A stretch of DNA of 64,000 nucleotides, taken from NCBI GenBank assembly GCA_031432545.1, contig JAVKGX010000002.1, positions 62,001-126,000 of the forward strand. Reading direction: 5' to 3'. Under the pieces are notes generated by a model that was given only the letters and a program-made list of their open reading frames with translations, did not search any database and was not told where the DNA came from. Source of the stretch: Armatimonadota bacterium (GTDB lineage Bacteria; Sysuimicrobiota; Sysuimicrobiia; Sysuimicrobiales; Sysuimicrobiaceae). Both the position numbers and the translations under genes were made by a program. Of this stretch, positions 41,228-49,741 are shown piece after piece (position 1 is the stretch's first letter; every line of letters begins with the position of its first letter).

Positions 41228-42463
41228 ATGTCGTCTCGACACGGCAGGCGTCGACGTGCCGCCGACACGATTACGGTGGGCTGTTTGTATCCGCTGACCG
41301 GCCGGGCGGCGCGCTACGGGCACGACGCGATCGTGGGTGCCGAGATGGCGGCCGACGAGATCAACGAAGCCGGCGGCGTGGACGGCTCCGAGTTGAGGCT
41401 GCTGTTCTCCGACGACCGGTCCGATCCCACGTTCGCCGTCAAGGTGGCCCAGCGCTATGTGACCGAGGACCGCGTCGAGTTCCTGATGGGGGTGGTCAGC
41501 AGCGCCGTCGCTTTGGCGGTGACCGAGGTTTCCCGGCACTTCGGTGTCGTCTTCGTCGGCACCGACCACGCGTCGGGGAGGCTGACCATCGAGCAGTTCC
41601 AGCCGTACTACTTCCGGGTGACGAACAACACGGTGCAGTCCATGCGCGCCGGCGCCATGTACCTGCAGCGCCGCCCGTGGTCCACCTACTTCTACATCGG
41701 GCCGGACTACGAGTACGGGCACAGGCAGTGGCAGGACTTCCGGGACCATCTCGCCCAGCTGCGGCCGGATGTGGCGTTCATCGGGCAGGCCTGGCCGAAG
41801 CTGTACCAGAGCGACTACCGACCGTTCATCCGTGCGATCCTCGAGGCTTCGCCGCAGGTGCTCGTCCACGGCTTTTGGGGCGGAGACACGATCGCCTTCC
41901 TCGAACAGGGGTTGGAACTGGGTCTATTCGACCGCATCCAGGTCGTCAGCTTCGACGCGGGTGGCAACTACGAGGTGTTCGAGGCCCTAGGCGACCGCAT
42001 GCCCACCGGCCTCATCCTGAGCGCCCGCCACCACAACAACTTCCCGCAGACGGATGAAAACCGCACCTTCGTGGAGCGCTTTTGGTCGAGGGCGCGGCGC
42101 TATCCGTCGTACACGGCGCACGGGGCGTACGTCGGCGTGCACTTTATCGCGCAGGCCGTGCAGCGGGCGGGATCGGTGGACAGCGACGACGTCGTCCGCG
42201 CGGCCGAAGGCATGCAGCTTCGTACGCCTCGCGACCGCGAAGGTTTCTGTTCGTGGATCCGGCCGGTCGATCACCAGATCGTGCAGGAGATGTACATCGG
42301 CGTCAGCGAGCCCAACGTTGACTTCGCGCCGGCGCGCGTGATGCTGGGGCGGTGGGAGGTGATCCCCGCCGACCGGCTGTTGCCCGACACCGAAGAGATC
42401 CTGCGGCTGCGGCAGGCGGCCGCACAGCACAGATCGGCCATTCCACACGGGGGTGGGTCATGA
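41228..42463 (+). CDS. LivK-type solute-binding protein without signal peptide (system 2)
   Basis: The protein has 411 residues from ATG 41228, with GAGG 6 nt upstream. The N-terminus MSSRHGRRRRAADTITVGCL enters the first strand of the Peripl_BP_6 fold with no hydrophobic leader and no lipobox, and no upstream frame supplies one. The rest is complete (LTGRAARYGHDAIVGAEMAA, FYIGPDYEYGHRQWQDF, VVSFDAGGNYEVFEALGD). Such a protein would stay in the cytoplasm, as in AmiC of the Pseudomonas amidase system, and could sense rather than transport. It precedes a leader-bearing homologue with ATGA overlap. Confidence 0.85.
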   Translation: MSSRHGRRRRAADTITVGCLYPLTGRAARYGHDAIVGAEMAADEINEAGGVDGSELRLLFSDDRSDPTFAVKVAQRYVTEDRVEFLMGVVSSAVALAVTEVSRHFGVVFVGTDHASGRLTIEQFQPYYFRVTNNTVQSMRAGAMYLQRRPWSTYFYIGPDYEYGHRQWQDFRDHLAQLRPDVAFIGQAWPKLYQSDYRPFIRAILEASPQVLVHGFWGGDTIAFLEQGLELGLFDRIQVVSFDAGGNYEVFEALGDRMPTGLILSARHHNNFPQTDENRTFVERFWSRARRYPSYTAHGAYVGVHFIAQAVQRAGSVDSDDVVRAAEGMQLRTPRDREGFCSWIRPVDHQIVQEMYIGVSEPNVDFAPARVMLGRWEVIPADRLLPDTEEILRLRQAAAQHRSAIPHGGGS

Positions 42464-43800
42464 GGCAAAGGAACGTCCATACGTCCGTTGCCCGGCGGGT
42501 GGCGGGGATCGCCGCGGCGGCCGCGCTGGCGGTGGCGGTGGGGGCGCCCGGCGGGACGGCCGGGGCGGGACCCGCACGGCCGGCGGAGGTCAAGATCGGC
42601 ATCGTTACCTTCCTGTCCGGTCCGGCGGCGGCGCCGTTCGGCATCCCGGCCCGCAACGCGGCCGAGGTGCTCATCGACGAGATCAACGCCGGCCGCGCGC
42701 CGGCCCCGTACAATCAGCGGGGCATCGCTGGGGTTCCGATCCGCGTGGTGTACGTGGACGAAGCCGGGGGAGCGGACCGGCAGGTCGCGGAGTTCCGCCG
42801 CCTGGTGCTGGACGAGCGGGTGGACCTGGTGATCGGGTACATCTCCAGCGCGGACTGCCTGGCGGTCGCACCGGTCGCCGAGGAGCTGCGCGCGCTGCTC
42901 GTGATGTTCGACTGCGGCACGAACCAGATCTTCGAAGAGCGCAGCTATCGGTACGTGTTCCGCACGCACGGCCACCAGATCCTGGACAACGTCGGGGCGG
43001 CGCGGTACATCTTGCGGATCAAACCCGAGATCGCGTCGATCGCGGGGATCAACCAGAACTACGCGTGGGGGCAGGACTCGTGGCGGGACTTCCGGGACTC
43101 GGTGCGCAGACTGAAACCCGACGTACGCGTGATGGGCGAGCACTTCCCGCCTCTGTTCGGCGGTGAGTACTCGGCTCAGATCTCTGCGCTGCTGGGCGCA
43201 CGGCCGGAGGTCGTGCACACCAGCTTTTGGGGTGGCGACCTCGAGAGCTTCCTCATCCAGCAACTGCCCCGGCGGCTGTACGAGCGCAGCACTCTCGTGT
43301 TGACCACCGGGGACACCGTTCTGCCGCGTCTGGGGCGCAACATGATCCCGGGGGTGGTCGTCGGAGCACGCGGGCCGCACGGCGCGCTGGCGCCCAATGT
43401 CCCGCTGAACCGGTGGTTCCGGGAGGTGTATGCGCGGCGGTTCAACGTCCGTCCCGTGTACCCCTCGTACCACATGTCTCAGGCGATCTTCGGAGTCAAG
43501 ACGGCGTACGAGCGGGCGCAGCGGCAGGTGGGAGGATGGCCGACCCGAGAACAGGTCATCGACGCGTTCCGGGGGATCACGTTCGACACTCCCAGCGGTC
43601 CGATCCGCATGGCGCTGGGCCGCGGGCACCAGGCGATCGAGCCGGTGGCCTATGGGATCACGAGCCGTTTCAACACCGCCACGGGGGAGTACGATCTGAC
43701 GCGCGTCGTGGTCTTTCCCGCCGAGTGCGTCAACCCACCGGAGGGGATGACCAGCGCCGACTGGATCGCGCAGGGCTTCCCCGGGGCACGCTGCCCGTAG
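42460..43800 (+). CDS. ABC transporter solute-binding protein with signal peptide (system 2)
   Basis: The protein has 446 residues from ATG 42460. A signal peptide (VARRVAGIAAAAALAVAVGA) occupies about residues 10-35, and the mature sequence starts EVKIGIVTFLSGPAAAPFG. YVDEAGGADRQVAEFRRLV, SSADCLAVAPVAEEL, AWGQDSWRDFRDS and SFWGGDLESFLIQQL are characteristic for this HAAT subgroup. Clearly the exported receptor for the LivHMGF genes that follow. Only distantly similar to the leaderless protein before it. Confidence 0.9.
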   Translation: MRQRNVHTSVARRVAGIAAAAALAVAVGAPGGTAGAGPARPAEVKIGIVTFLSGPAAAPFGIPARNAAEVLIDEINAGRAPAPYNQRGIAGVPIRVVYVDEAGGADRQVAEFRRLVLDERVDLVIGYISSADCLAVAPVAEELRALLVMFDCGTNQIFEERSYRYVFRTHGHQILDNVGAARYILRIKPEIASIAGINQNYAWGQDSWRDFRDSVRRLKPDVRVMGEHFPPLFGGEYSAQISALLGARPEVVHTSFWGGDLESFLIQQLPRRLYERSTLVLTTGDTVLPRLGRNMIPGVVVGARGPHGALAPNVPLNRWFREVYARRFNVRPVYPSYHMSQAIFGVKTAYERAQRQVGGWPTREQVIDAFRGITFDTPSGPIRMALGRGHQAIEPVAYGITSRFNTATGEYDLTRVVVFPAECVNPPEGMTSADWIAQGFPGARCP

Positions 43801-43863
43801 ACGGGTGAGCCGGAGGAGACGGGGCCCGGCGCCCAGATTCCGGTCGAGACGTGGTGGGGCGCT

Positions 43864-44751
43864 GTGACGACCATCGTCGCGGACGGCTTGGTCTTCGCTT
43901 CCTGGCTGTTCCTGGTCTCGGCCGGGCTGACGCTGATCTACGGCGTCCTGCGCATCCTCAACATCGCCCACGGGAGCCTGTACGCGCTGGGTGCGTACGC
44001 CGGGGCTTCGCTGGTCATCGTCTACTCCCAGCGCGAGGCGTGGCCGTACGGCACCTTCTTCCTGCTGCCGCTGGCAGCGGTGGTCGTCGGCGCGGTCACG
44101 GGCCCGGTGATGGAGCGGGGCGTCCTGCGCTGGATGTACGGCCGGGACCAGGTGTTGCAGCTGCTGGTGACCTTCGCGCTGTTCTTGATCCTGGAAGATG
44201 CGGTGAAGCTCATCTGGGGGGTCAGCCCCTACTACGCGTTCCAGCCCTACACGCTGTTGGGCGAAATCCACCTCGCAGACGTCGTCTATCCCGGTTACAG
44301 TATGCTGCTGGTCGGGGTGGCCGCCTGCGCGGCGGTGGGGCTGTGGCTGTTCACAAGCCGCAGCCGCCTGGGCCGCCTGGTCGTCGCCGTCATCCACGAC
44401 CCGGAGATGAGCACCGCGATGGGCGTCAACCTGCCGCGCGTGTACGTGCTGACGTTCTCCCTCGGAGCGTCCCTCGCGGCGCTGGGAGGTGCCTTCACCG
44501 CGCCGATGATCTCGGTCGTGCCGGGGATCGCCGTGGAGGTGATCGTGGTCGCCTTCGCGGTCGTGGTCATCGGCGGGCTGGGCAGCCTGGAGGGGGCGGT
44601 CGCCGGTGCGTTGCTGATCGGCCTGGTGCGGTCGGCGGCGGTCCATCTGTTCCCGGCGCTGGAACTGTTCGCGATCTACCTGGTGATGGCTGCGGTGTTG
44701 CTCGTCCGACCGCACGGGCTGTTCGCCCGCCCCGAGGCGCGGCGCATATGA
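43864..44751 (+). CDS. livH: ABC transporter permease, LivH type (system 2)
   Basis: The protein has 295 residues from GTG 43864. LVSAGLTLIYGVLRILNIAHGSLYALGAYAG is spread over the first membrane segments, GGLGSLEGAVAGALLIGLV is the conserved cytoplasmic loop, and the C-terminus LLVRPHGLFARPE is diagnostic of LivH. About eight membrane helices. Stop overlaps livM (ATGA). A 63-nt gap separates it from the binding-protein gene. Confidence 0.92.
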   Translation: MTTIVADGLVFASWLFLVSAGLTLIYGVLRILNIAHGSLYALGAYAGASLVIVYSQREAWPYGTFFLLPLAAVVVGAVTGPVMERGVLRWMYGRDQVLQLLVTFALFLILEDAVKLIWGVSPYYAFQPYTLLGEIHLADVVYPGYSMLLVGVAACAAVGLWLFTSRSRLGRLVVAVIHDPEMSTAMGVNLPRVYVLTFSLGASLAALGGAFTAPMISVVPGIAVEVIVVAFAVVVIGGLGSLEGAVAGALLIGLVRSAAVHLFPALELFAIYLVMAAVLLVRPHGLFARPEARRI

Positions 44752-45689
44752 ACGGGCTGGGTCGGGCCCTGCCAGCCGTCCTGCTGTTGGTCTTCGCTGT
44801 CCTCGGCTCCGTCCTGCCGGGCTGGCTGGTCTTCGTGTTGACCCTGGCACTCGCAAAGGGGCTGGTGGTGCTGGCGGTCGTCGTGCTCATGCGCGCAGGG
44901 CTGGTTTCGTTCGGCCACGGGCTGTTCTTCGCGGGTGCTGCCTACGCTGCGGGATTTGCCACGCGGGCGTGGGAGGTCAAGGAGGCGCTGCTGCTCATCC
45001 TGCTGGGCGTGGCGGTGGCGGTCGCCCTGGGAGCGGTCTTCGGGCTGCTCGCAGCACGGTACCGCGAGATCTTCTTCGCGATGCTCAGCTTGGCGTTCTC
45101 GATGGTGCTGTACGGAGTGCTCATCAAGGCCTACACGCTCACCGGCGGCAGCGATGGGTTGCGGATTCCCGTTCCGACGATCCTCGGCGTCGTGCCCCAG
45201 CTGGAGCAGGCCCGGCTGGCGATCTACTACGTCGCCCTGGCAGCGGTTGCCGTGGCGGTTGCGCTCATCCGGCGCTACTCCGCCGCTCCGCTTGGCTACC
45301 TCATGCAGGCGGTGCGCGACAACGAGGTTCGCGTGGGCTACTTGGGCGCGTCCGTGAACCGGGCCATCTATCTGACCTACGTGCTGTCGGCCGCGCTCGG
45401 CGGGCTGGGAGGGGTGTTGGTCGCACTCAACGTCGGCCACATCGACCCGAACCTGGCGTACTGGACCACGTCGGGGGAATTCGTCTTCATCGCTCTGCTG
45501 GGCGGCACCGAGGGCGTTCTCGCGCCGCTGGCGGGCGCAATCGTCTACGAGCTGTTCAAGAGCTACGCGTTCAAGTACGCACCGTACGCGTGGCAGATGA
45601 TGATGGGCGGTATCATGCTGGCGATCATCCTGTTCCTGCCGGGCGGGTTGTGGGCGCCGATCGAGCGGGCCCTGCGGAGGACGCGGTGA
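44748..45689 (+). CDS. livM: ABC transporter permease, LivM type (system 2)
   Basis: The protein has 313 residues. Membrane helices contain VVLMRAGLVSFGHGLFFAGA, the LivM signature, and RYREIFFAMLSLAFSMVLYG followed by TGGSDGLRIP. The gene is coupled to livH by an ATGA overlap and to livG by GTGA. It forms the second half of the importer pore in the inner membrane. Confidence 0.92.
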   Translation: MNGLGRALPAVLLLVFAVLGSVLPGWLVFVLTLALAKGLVVLAVVVLMRAGLVSFGHGLFFAGAAYAAGFATRAWEVKEALLLILLGVAVAVALGAVFGLLAARYREIFFAMLSLAFSMVLYGVLIKAYTLTGGSDGLRIPVPTILGVVPQLEQARLAIYYVALAAVAVAVALIRRYSAAPLGYLMQAVRDNEVRVGYLGASVNRAIYLTYVLSAALGGLGGVLVALNVGHIDPNLAYWTTSGEFVFIALLGGTEGVLAPLAGAIVYELFKSYAFKYAPYAWQMMMGGIMLAIILFLPGGLWAPIERALRRTR

Positions 45690-46429
45690 CGCCGGTCTTG
45701 GAGGTCACCGACCTCACGATGCGCTTCGGCAGCATCGCCGCGGCCGAGAGCGAGAACGTGACGGTCCACAGCGGGGAATTCGTCGGTATCGTGGGGCCCA
45801 ACGGCGCGGGCAAGACGACGTTTCTGAACCTCGTCACTGGCTACCTGCGGCCCCAGGCGGGGCGGGTGAAGTTTTGCGGGCGGGACATCCTCGGGTTGCG
45901 GCCGGAGGAGATCACGGCCCTGGGAATCGGAAGGTCTTTTCAGATCCCCCAGCTGTTCCTGACGCTGACCGTCCTCGAGAACCTGTTGGTCGCCCTGGCC
46001 TGCGCCGAACGGCGCAGCCTCGACTTCTGGCGGCCGTTGTGGCAGACAGACCGAATCCGTGCGGCACAGCAGGTGCTGGGACAGTTCGGCTTGGAGGCCG
46101 ACGCGGACCGGCCCGCGAGCGAGCTTCCGGAAGGTGGCCGCAAGCTGCTGGACATCGCGCTGGCGTTCGCGTTGCGGCCGACGCTGCTGCTGATGGACGA
46201 GCCCACCAGCGGGGTCAGCGCGCAGGAGAAGTTCGCCGTGATGGACAGGCTCGTCGCGGTGCTGCGGGAAGGTTCGGTGACCGCGATCTTCGTCGAGCAC
46301 GACATGGAGGTCGTCCGCCGCTACGCGGACCGGGTGCTCGTGCTCGACAACGGCCGCATCGTAGCCGAGGGACCACCGGCGCTGGTGCTCGGCGGGGAGG
46401 CCGCCCAGCAGGCAGCGAGGCCAGGCTGA
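45686..46429 (+). CDS. livG: ABC transporter ATP-binding protein, LivG type (system 2)
   Basis: The protein has 247 residues from GTG 45686. Walker A GPNGAGKTTFLNLV, Q-loop and LGIGRSFQIPQLFLTLTVLE, a poorly conserved signature (LPEGGRKLLDIALAFAL), Walker B LLLMDEPTSGVS and H-loop VEHDMEVVRRYADR. The signature is LPEGGRKL instead of LSGGQQ-like sequence, as in several LivG proteins. It lies between livM and livF and is translated with livM. Confidence 0.92.
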   Translation: MTPVLEVTDLTMRFGSIAAAESENVTVHSGEFVGIVGPNGAGKTTFLNLVTGYLRPQAGRVKFCGRDILGLRPEEITALGIGRSFQIPQLFLTLTVLENLLVALACAERRSLDFWRPLWQTDRIRAAQQVLGQFGLEADADRPASELPEGGRKLLDIALAFALRPTLLLMDEPTSGVSAQEKFAVMDRLVAVLREGSVTAIFVEHDMEVVRRYADRVLVLDNGRIVAEGPPALVLGGEAAQQAARPG

Positions 46430-46431
46430 CG

Positions 46432-47100
46432 ATGTTGTACGTACAGGACCTGCGGGTGAACATCCGACGGTTGGCGATCCTGCGCGGCGTGACCCTCGAG
46501 GTGCCTGCGGGGACGATCGTGGCGTTGGTGGGCCGCAACGGCGCCGGGAAAACCACGACCCTGCGCGCCGTCATGGGCTTGGTGCCCGCATCCGGCGGCT
46601 CGATCACCCTCGACGGAAGCGACCTGCTGCGGGTGCCGGCGCACGGTCGGGCGGCGCTGGGCATCGGGTACATGCCGGAGGACCGCCGGCTCATCCCCCA
46701 ACTGACCGTGGAGGAGAACCTCCTCCTGCCGGCCTGGGCGAACCGCATGTCGGACGCCACCGGGCGTCTGCGGGACCTGTACGAACGCATGCCGGCGCTG
46801 GCGGCGTTCGCCTCCCGCCGGGCCGGACACCTCAGCGGAGGCCAGCAGAAACTCGTCGCGGCCGCGCGCGCCATGATGACCGCCGACCGTGTTCTGCTGC
46901 TGGACGAGCCGTTCGAAGGACTGGCACCGGCGCTCGTGGGCGCGTTAGGCTCGGTGCTGCGGGGGCTGGCGCAGGAGGGTCGTGCCGTGCTGGTGGCAGA
47001 GTCCGAACACACCCACGTCGCAGCACTCGCCCACCGGGCACACACGATCGAGCGCGGAGAGACCGTGGGGTGCAGGAGATGGAAGAACACCGGCTGCTGA
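46432..47100 (+). CDS. livF: ABC transporter ATP-binding protein, LivF type (system 2)
   Basis: The protein has 222 residues. Walker A GRNGAGKTTTLRAVMG, YMPEDRRLIPQLTVEENLLLP, signature LSGGQQKLVAAARAM and Walker B VLLLDEPFEGLAP. The usual VEQN segment after Walker B is AESEHTH, which is unusual. The C-terminus is short and ends GCRRWKNTGC, overlapping the start of the aldehyde dehydrogenase gene by about 30 nt; so the tail may be non-functional. The importer and dehydrogenase appear to be one operon. Confidence 0.9.
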   Translation: MLYVQDLRVNIRRLAILRGVTLEVPAGTIVALVGRNGAGKTTTLRAVMGLVPASGGSITLDGSDLLRVPAHGRAALGIGYMPEDRRLIPQLTVEENLLLPAWANRMSDATGRLRDLYERMPALAAFASRRAGHLSGGQQKLVAAARAMMTADRVLLLDEPFEGLAPALVGALGSVLRGLAQEGRAVLVAESEHTHVAALAHRAHTIERGETVGCRRWKNTGC

Positions 47101-48506
47101 TCGGCGGGCGGTGGGTGTCTGGGGGCTCACTGTCGGAAGTCCGAAACAAATATACCGGCGAGGTGATCGGCGTACTTCCCGTCGCCACCCGCGCCGACGT
47201 GGAAGAGGCGGTGGCCGCCGCGCAACGGGCGGCGCCGGCCATGGCCGACTTGCCGGTACACCGCCGTGCCGAAATCTTGGCGAGGGCCGCCGCCTTGATC
47301 CGCGAGCGCAGGAAGGAGTTCGCGCGCACGATCGCGGCCGAAGCCGGCAAGGCTCTCAAGTACGCGCGGATCGAGGTGGATCGCGGGATCACGACGTTTG
47401 CCATCGCCGCAGAAGAGGCCCGCAGGCTGCACGGCGAGACGGTCCCCCTGGACGCCGTGCCCGCTGGAGAAGGTTACTTCGGGTTCTGGGTGCGCCGGCC
47501 CGTGGGGGTGGTGGCGGCCATCACGCCGTTCAACTTCCCCCTCAACCTGGTGGCGCACAAGGTGGCCCCCGCGCTGGCGTCAGGGAACACGGTGGTGCTG
47601 AAGCCGGCCAACACGACACCGCTGACGGCCGTCAAGCTGTGCCAGGTGCTCGAAGAGGCGGGTCTGCCGGCGGGTGCGATCAACCTCGTCAACGGGCCGG
47701 GCAGTACGGTGGGCGAGTGGCTGGTCACCGATCCCCGCGTGGCAAAGGTGTCGTTCACCGGCAGCCCACCTGTCGGCGAGCGGATCCTCTCGATCGCGGG
47801 CATCAAGAAGGTGACGCTGGAGCTCGGGAACACCTCTCCCGTGATCGTCGCACCGGACGCCGACCTGGACTACGTCGCCCGCAGGTGCGCGGTCGGAGCG
47901 TACTACAACTCCGGCCAGGTGTGCATTTCGGTGCAGCGCATCTATAGCGAGCGGGCGGCCTACGAACCCTTCGTGGAGCGGTTCGTGCGTGCCAGCGAGG
48001 AGATGGTGGTGGGCGACCCGCTGGACGAGCGAGTCGACGTGGGGCCAATGATCGACGTCCGCGAGGCCCAGCGGATCGAGTCCTGGGTCGCCGAGGCGCT
48101 GGCGGGTGGGGCGCGTGCCCTCACGGGAGCACGCCGGGAGGGTGCGGTATACGTGCCGACGGTGCTGACCGACGTCCGGCCCGACATGAAGGTCGTCGCT
48201 CAGGAGGCGTTTGCGCCCGTGGCGTCGGTGATCGCCTGCGACGACTTCGATGAAGCGCTGCGGCAGGCCGACGCGACCGAGTACGGCTTGCAGGCGGCGG
48301 TGTTCACGCGGGACCTGGATCGGGTGTTCCGGGCGATCCGGCGGCTGAACTTCGGCGGGGTGATCGTCAACGACACCCCGGCGTTCCGCGCCGACCACAT
48401 GCCCTATGGCGGGATCCGGCGCAGCGGCCTGGGCCGTGAGGGCGTGCGGTTCGCGATGGAGGAGATGACGAACATCCAGATGGTCGCGATCCGCTTGGCA
48501 CCGTAG
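47070..48506 (+). CDS. NAD(P)-dependent aldehyde dehydrogenase
   Basis: The protein has 478 residues from GTG 47070, or 475 from ATG 47079. The class is clear: ITPFNFPLNLVAHKVAPALA, KPANTTPLTAVKL, FTGSPPVGERI, the general base Glu in VTLELGNTSP and the catalytic Cys in NSGQVCISVQR, with GGIRRSGLGREGVRFAMEEMT at the end. It oxidises an aldehyde such as succinate semialdehyde, lactaldehyde or a branched aldehyde to the acid. Being tied to LIV system 2 and a Zn alcohol dehydrogenase, it points to oxidation of an imported alcohol, aldehyde or amine-derived compound. Confidence 0.92.
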   Translation: MQEMEEHRLLIGGRWVSGGSLSEVRNKYTGEVIGVLPVATRADVEEAVAAAQRAAPAMADLPVHRRAEILARAAALIRERRKEFARTIAAEAGKALKYARIEVDRGITTFAIAAEEARRLHGETVPLDAVPAGEGYFGFWVRRPVGVVAAITPFNFPLNLVAHKVAPALASGNTVVLKPANTTPLTAVKLCQVLEEAGLPAGAINLVNGPGSTVGEWLVTDPRVAKVSFTGSPPVGERILSIAGIKKVTLELGNTSPVIVAPDADLDYVARRCAVGAYYNSGQVCISVQRIYSERAAYEPFVERFVRASEEMVVGDPLDERVDVGPMIDVREAQRIESWVAEALAGGARALTGARREGAVYVPTVLTDVRPDMKVVAQEAFAPVASVIACDDFDEALRQADATEYGLQAAVFTRDLDRVFRAIRRLNFGGVIVNDTPAFRADHMPYGGIRRSGLGREGVRFAMEEMTNIQMVAIRLAP

Positions 48507-48538
48507 CGGTCGCGGATCGTCGACGCGCACAGCGGGCG

Positions 48539-49666
48539 ATGCAGACGCGGGCTGCGGTTCTGTACGAGATGGGCCGTCCCAGGCCCTACACGGAGACGCA
48601 ACCGCTGCGCATCGAAGAAGTGGAGCTCGCAGGCCCTGGCCCGGGCCAGGTGCTGGTCGAAGTCGCCTGCGCCGGGCTGTGCCACTCCGATCTGTCGGTC
48701 ATCGACGGATCGCGGCCGCGCCCGATGCCGATGGTATTGGGGCACGAGGCGGCCGGCGTAGTCCGAGAGGTCGGGACGGGCGTCCACGACCTCAGCCCCG
48801 GCGACCACGTCGTGCTCTCGTTCGTCCCCACCTGCGGCCGCTGCCGCTACTGCGCTGGGGGTCGGCCGGCGCTGTGTGAAGTCGGCAACCGGGCCAACGC
48901 CGCCGGCGTCCTGCTGGACGGCACCTGCCGGTTCCGCGACCGGGCCGAGCGCGCCCTGCACCACCACCTGGGGGTGTCGGCGTTCTCCCGTTTCACGGTG
49001 GCGGCTCAGGAGTCGCTCGTCCGCATCGACGCTGACGTCCCGTTGGACCGGGCCGCGCTGTTCGGCTGCGCGGTCGTGACCGGCGTGGGCGCAGTCGTCA
49101 ACACGGCTCGTGTTCAACCCGGTACGGCGGTTGCGGTCTTCGGATTGGGCGGCGTGGGTCTGAGCGCGGTGATGGGCGCCCGCGTGGCGGGAGCGTATCC
49201 GATCGTGGCGGTCGACGTTGTGCGCGGCAAGTTGGATCTGGCGCGGCGAGTGGGTGCCACACACGTCGTCGAAGCCCGCGAGGACCCCGTCACCGCGGTC
49301 CGGGACCTGACCGGGGGTGGGGCAGACTATGCCTTCGAGAGCGTGGGGAGCGAGCAGGTACTCAGGCAGGCCTACGAGGCCACCCGCCGCGGGGGCACGA
49401 CGGTGGCGATCGGCCTGCCGGACCCCAGCAGGCCGTTCGTCGTCCCCGCGGTCAGCCTCGTGGCCGAGGAGCGGACGGTAAGGGGATCGTACATGGGCTC
49501 GGCCGTTCCGCGCCGCGACATCCCCCGATTCCTCGCCCTCTACCAGGCGGGCCTGCTGCCGGTTGACCTCCTGCTCACCCGCACGATTCCGCTGGACGCC
49601 ATCAACGACGCGTTCGAGGCACTCGCCCGAGGCGACGCGGTCCGCCAGATCGTCGCCACCTTCTGA
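48539..49666 (+). CDS. Zinc-dependent alcohol dehydrogenase (MDR, class III-like)
   Basis: The protein has 375 residues. Catalytic Zn ligands are CAGLCHSD and GHEAAGVV; the structural Zn lobe is CGRCRYCAGGRPALC, and the nucleotide site is FGLGGVGLSAVMGA with VAVDVV after strand 2, which suggests NAD. FGCAVVTGVGAVVNTARV is typical of the NDMA/formaldehyde-like subgroup. It probably supplies an aldehyde to the neighbouring dehydrogenase or acts on a hydroxyl compound from system 2 or 3. No ribosome-binding site is evident, so the start is provisional. Confidence 0.9.
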   Translation: MQTRAAVLYEMGRPRPYTETQPLRIEEVELAGPGPGQVLVEVACAGLCHSDLSVIDGSRPRPMPMVLGHEAAGVVREVGTGVHDLSPGDHVVLSFVPTCGRCRYCAGGRPALCEVGNRANAAGVLLDGTCRFRDRAERALHHHLGVSAFSRFTVAAQESLVRIDADVPLDRAALFGCAVVTGVGAVVNTARVQPGTAVAVFGLGGVGLSAVMGARVAGAYPIVAVDVVRGKLDLARRVGATHVVEAREDPVTAVRDLTGGGADYAFESVGSEQVLRQAYEATRRGGTTVAIGLPDPSRPFVVPAVSLVAEERTVRGSYMGSAVPRRDIPRFLALYQAGLLPVDLLLTRTIPLDAINDAFEALARGDAVRQIVATF

Positions 49667-49721
49667 CCCCATCGGGCCCTCACGGGCCGAGAAGGAGAAA
49701 AGTGACGGCGGACAGAATCTA

Positions 49722-49737
49722 TCGATCGTTCGATCGA
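49722..49737. promoter_or_regulatory. Palindrome TCGATCG-TT-CGATCGA beside the tetR start
   Basis: Seven-bp inverted arms around a TT centre, 4 nt upstream of GTG 49742. Size and symmetry suit a TetR dimer site and suggest autorepression of the adjacent regulator and perhaps of the whole ligase-importer operon. The sequence also contains repeated CGATCG, which is self-complementary. Confidence 0.5.
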
Positions 49738-49741
49738 AAAA

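Noticed and set aside
42271-44856. 861-codon minus-strand frame opposite LIV system 2
   Set aside because: Opposite clear transporter genes; composition is that of an antisense shadow.
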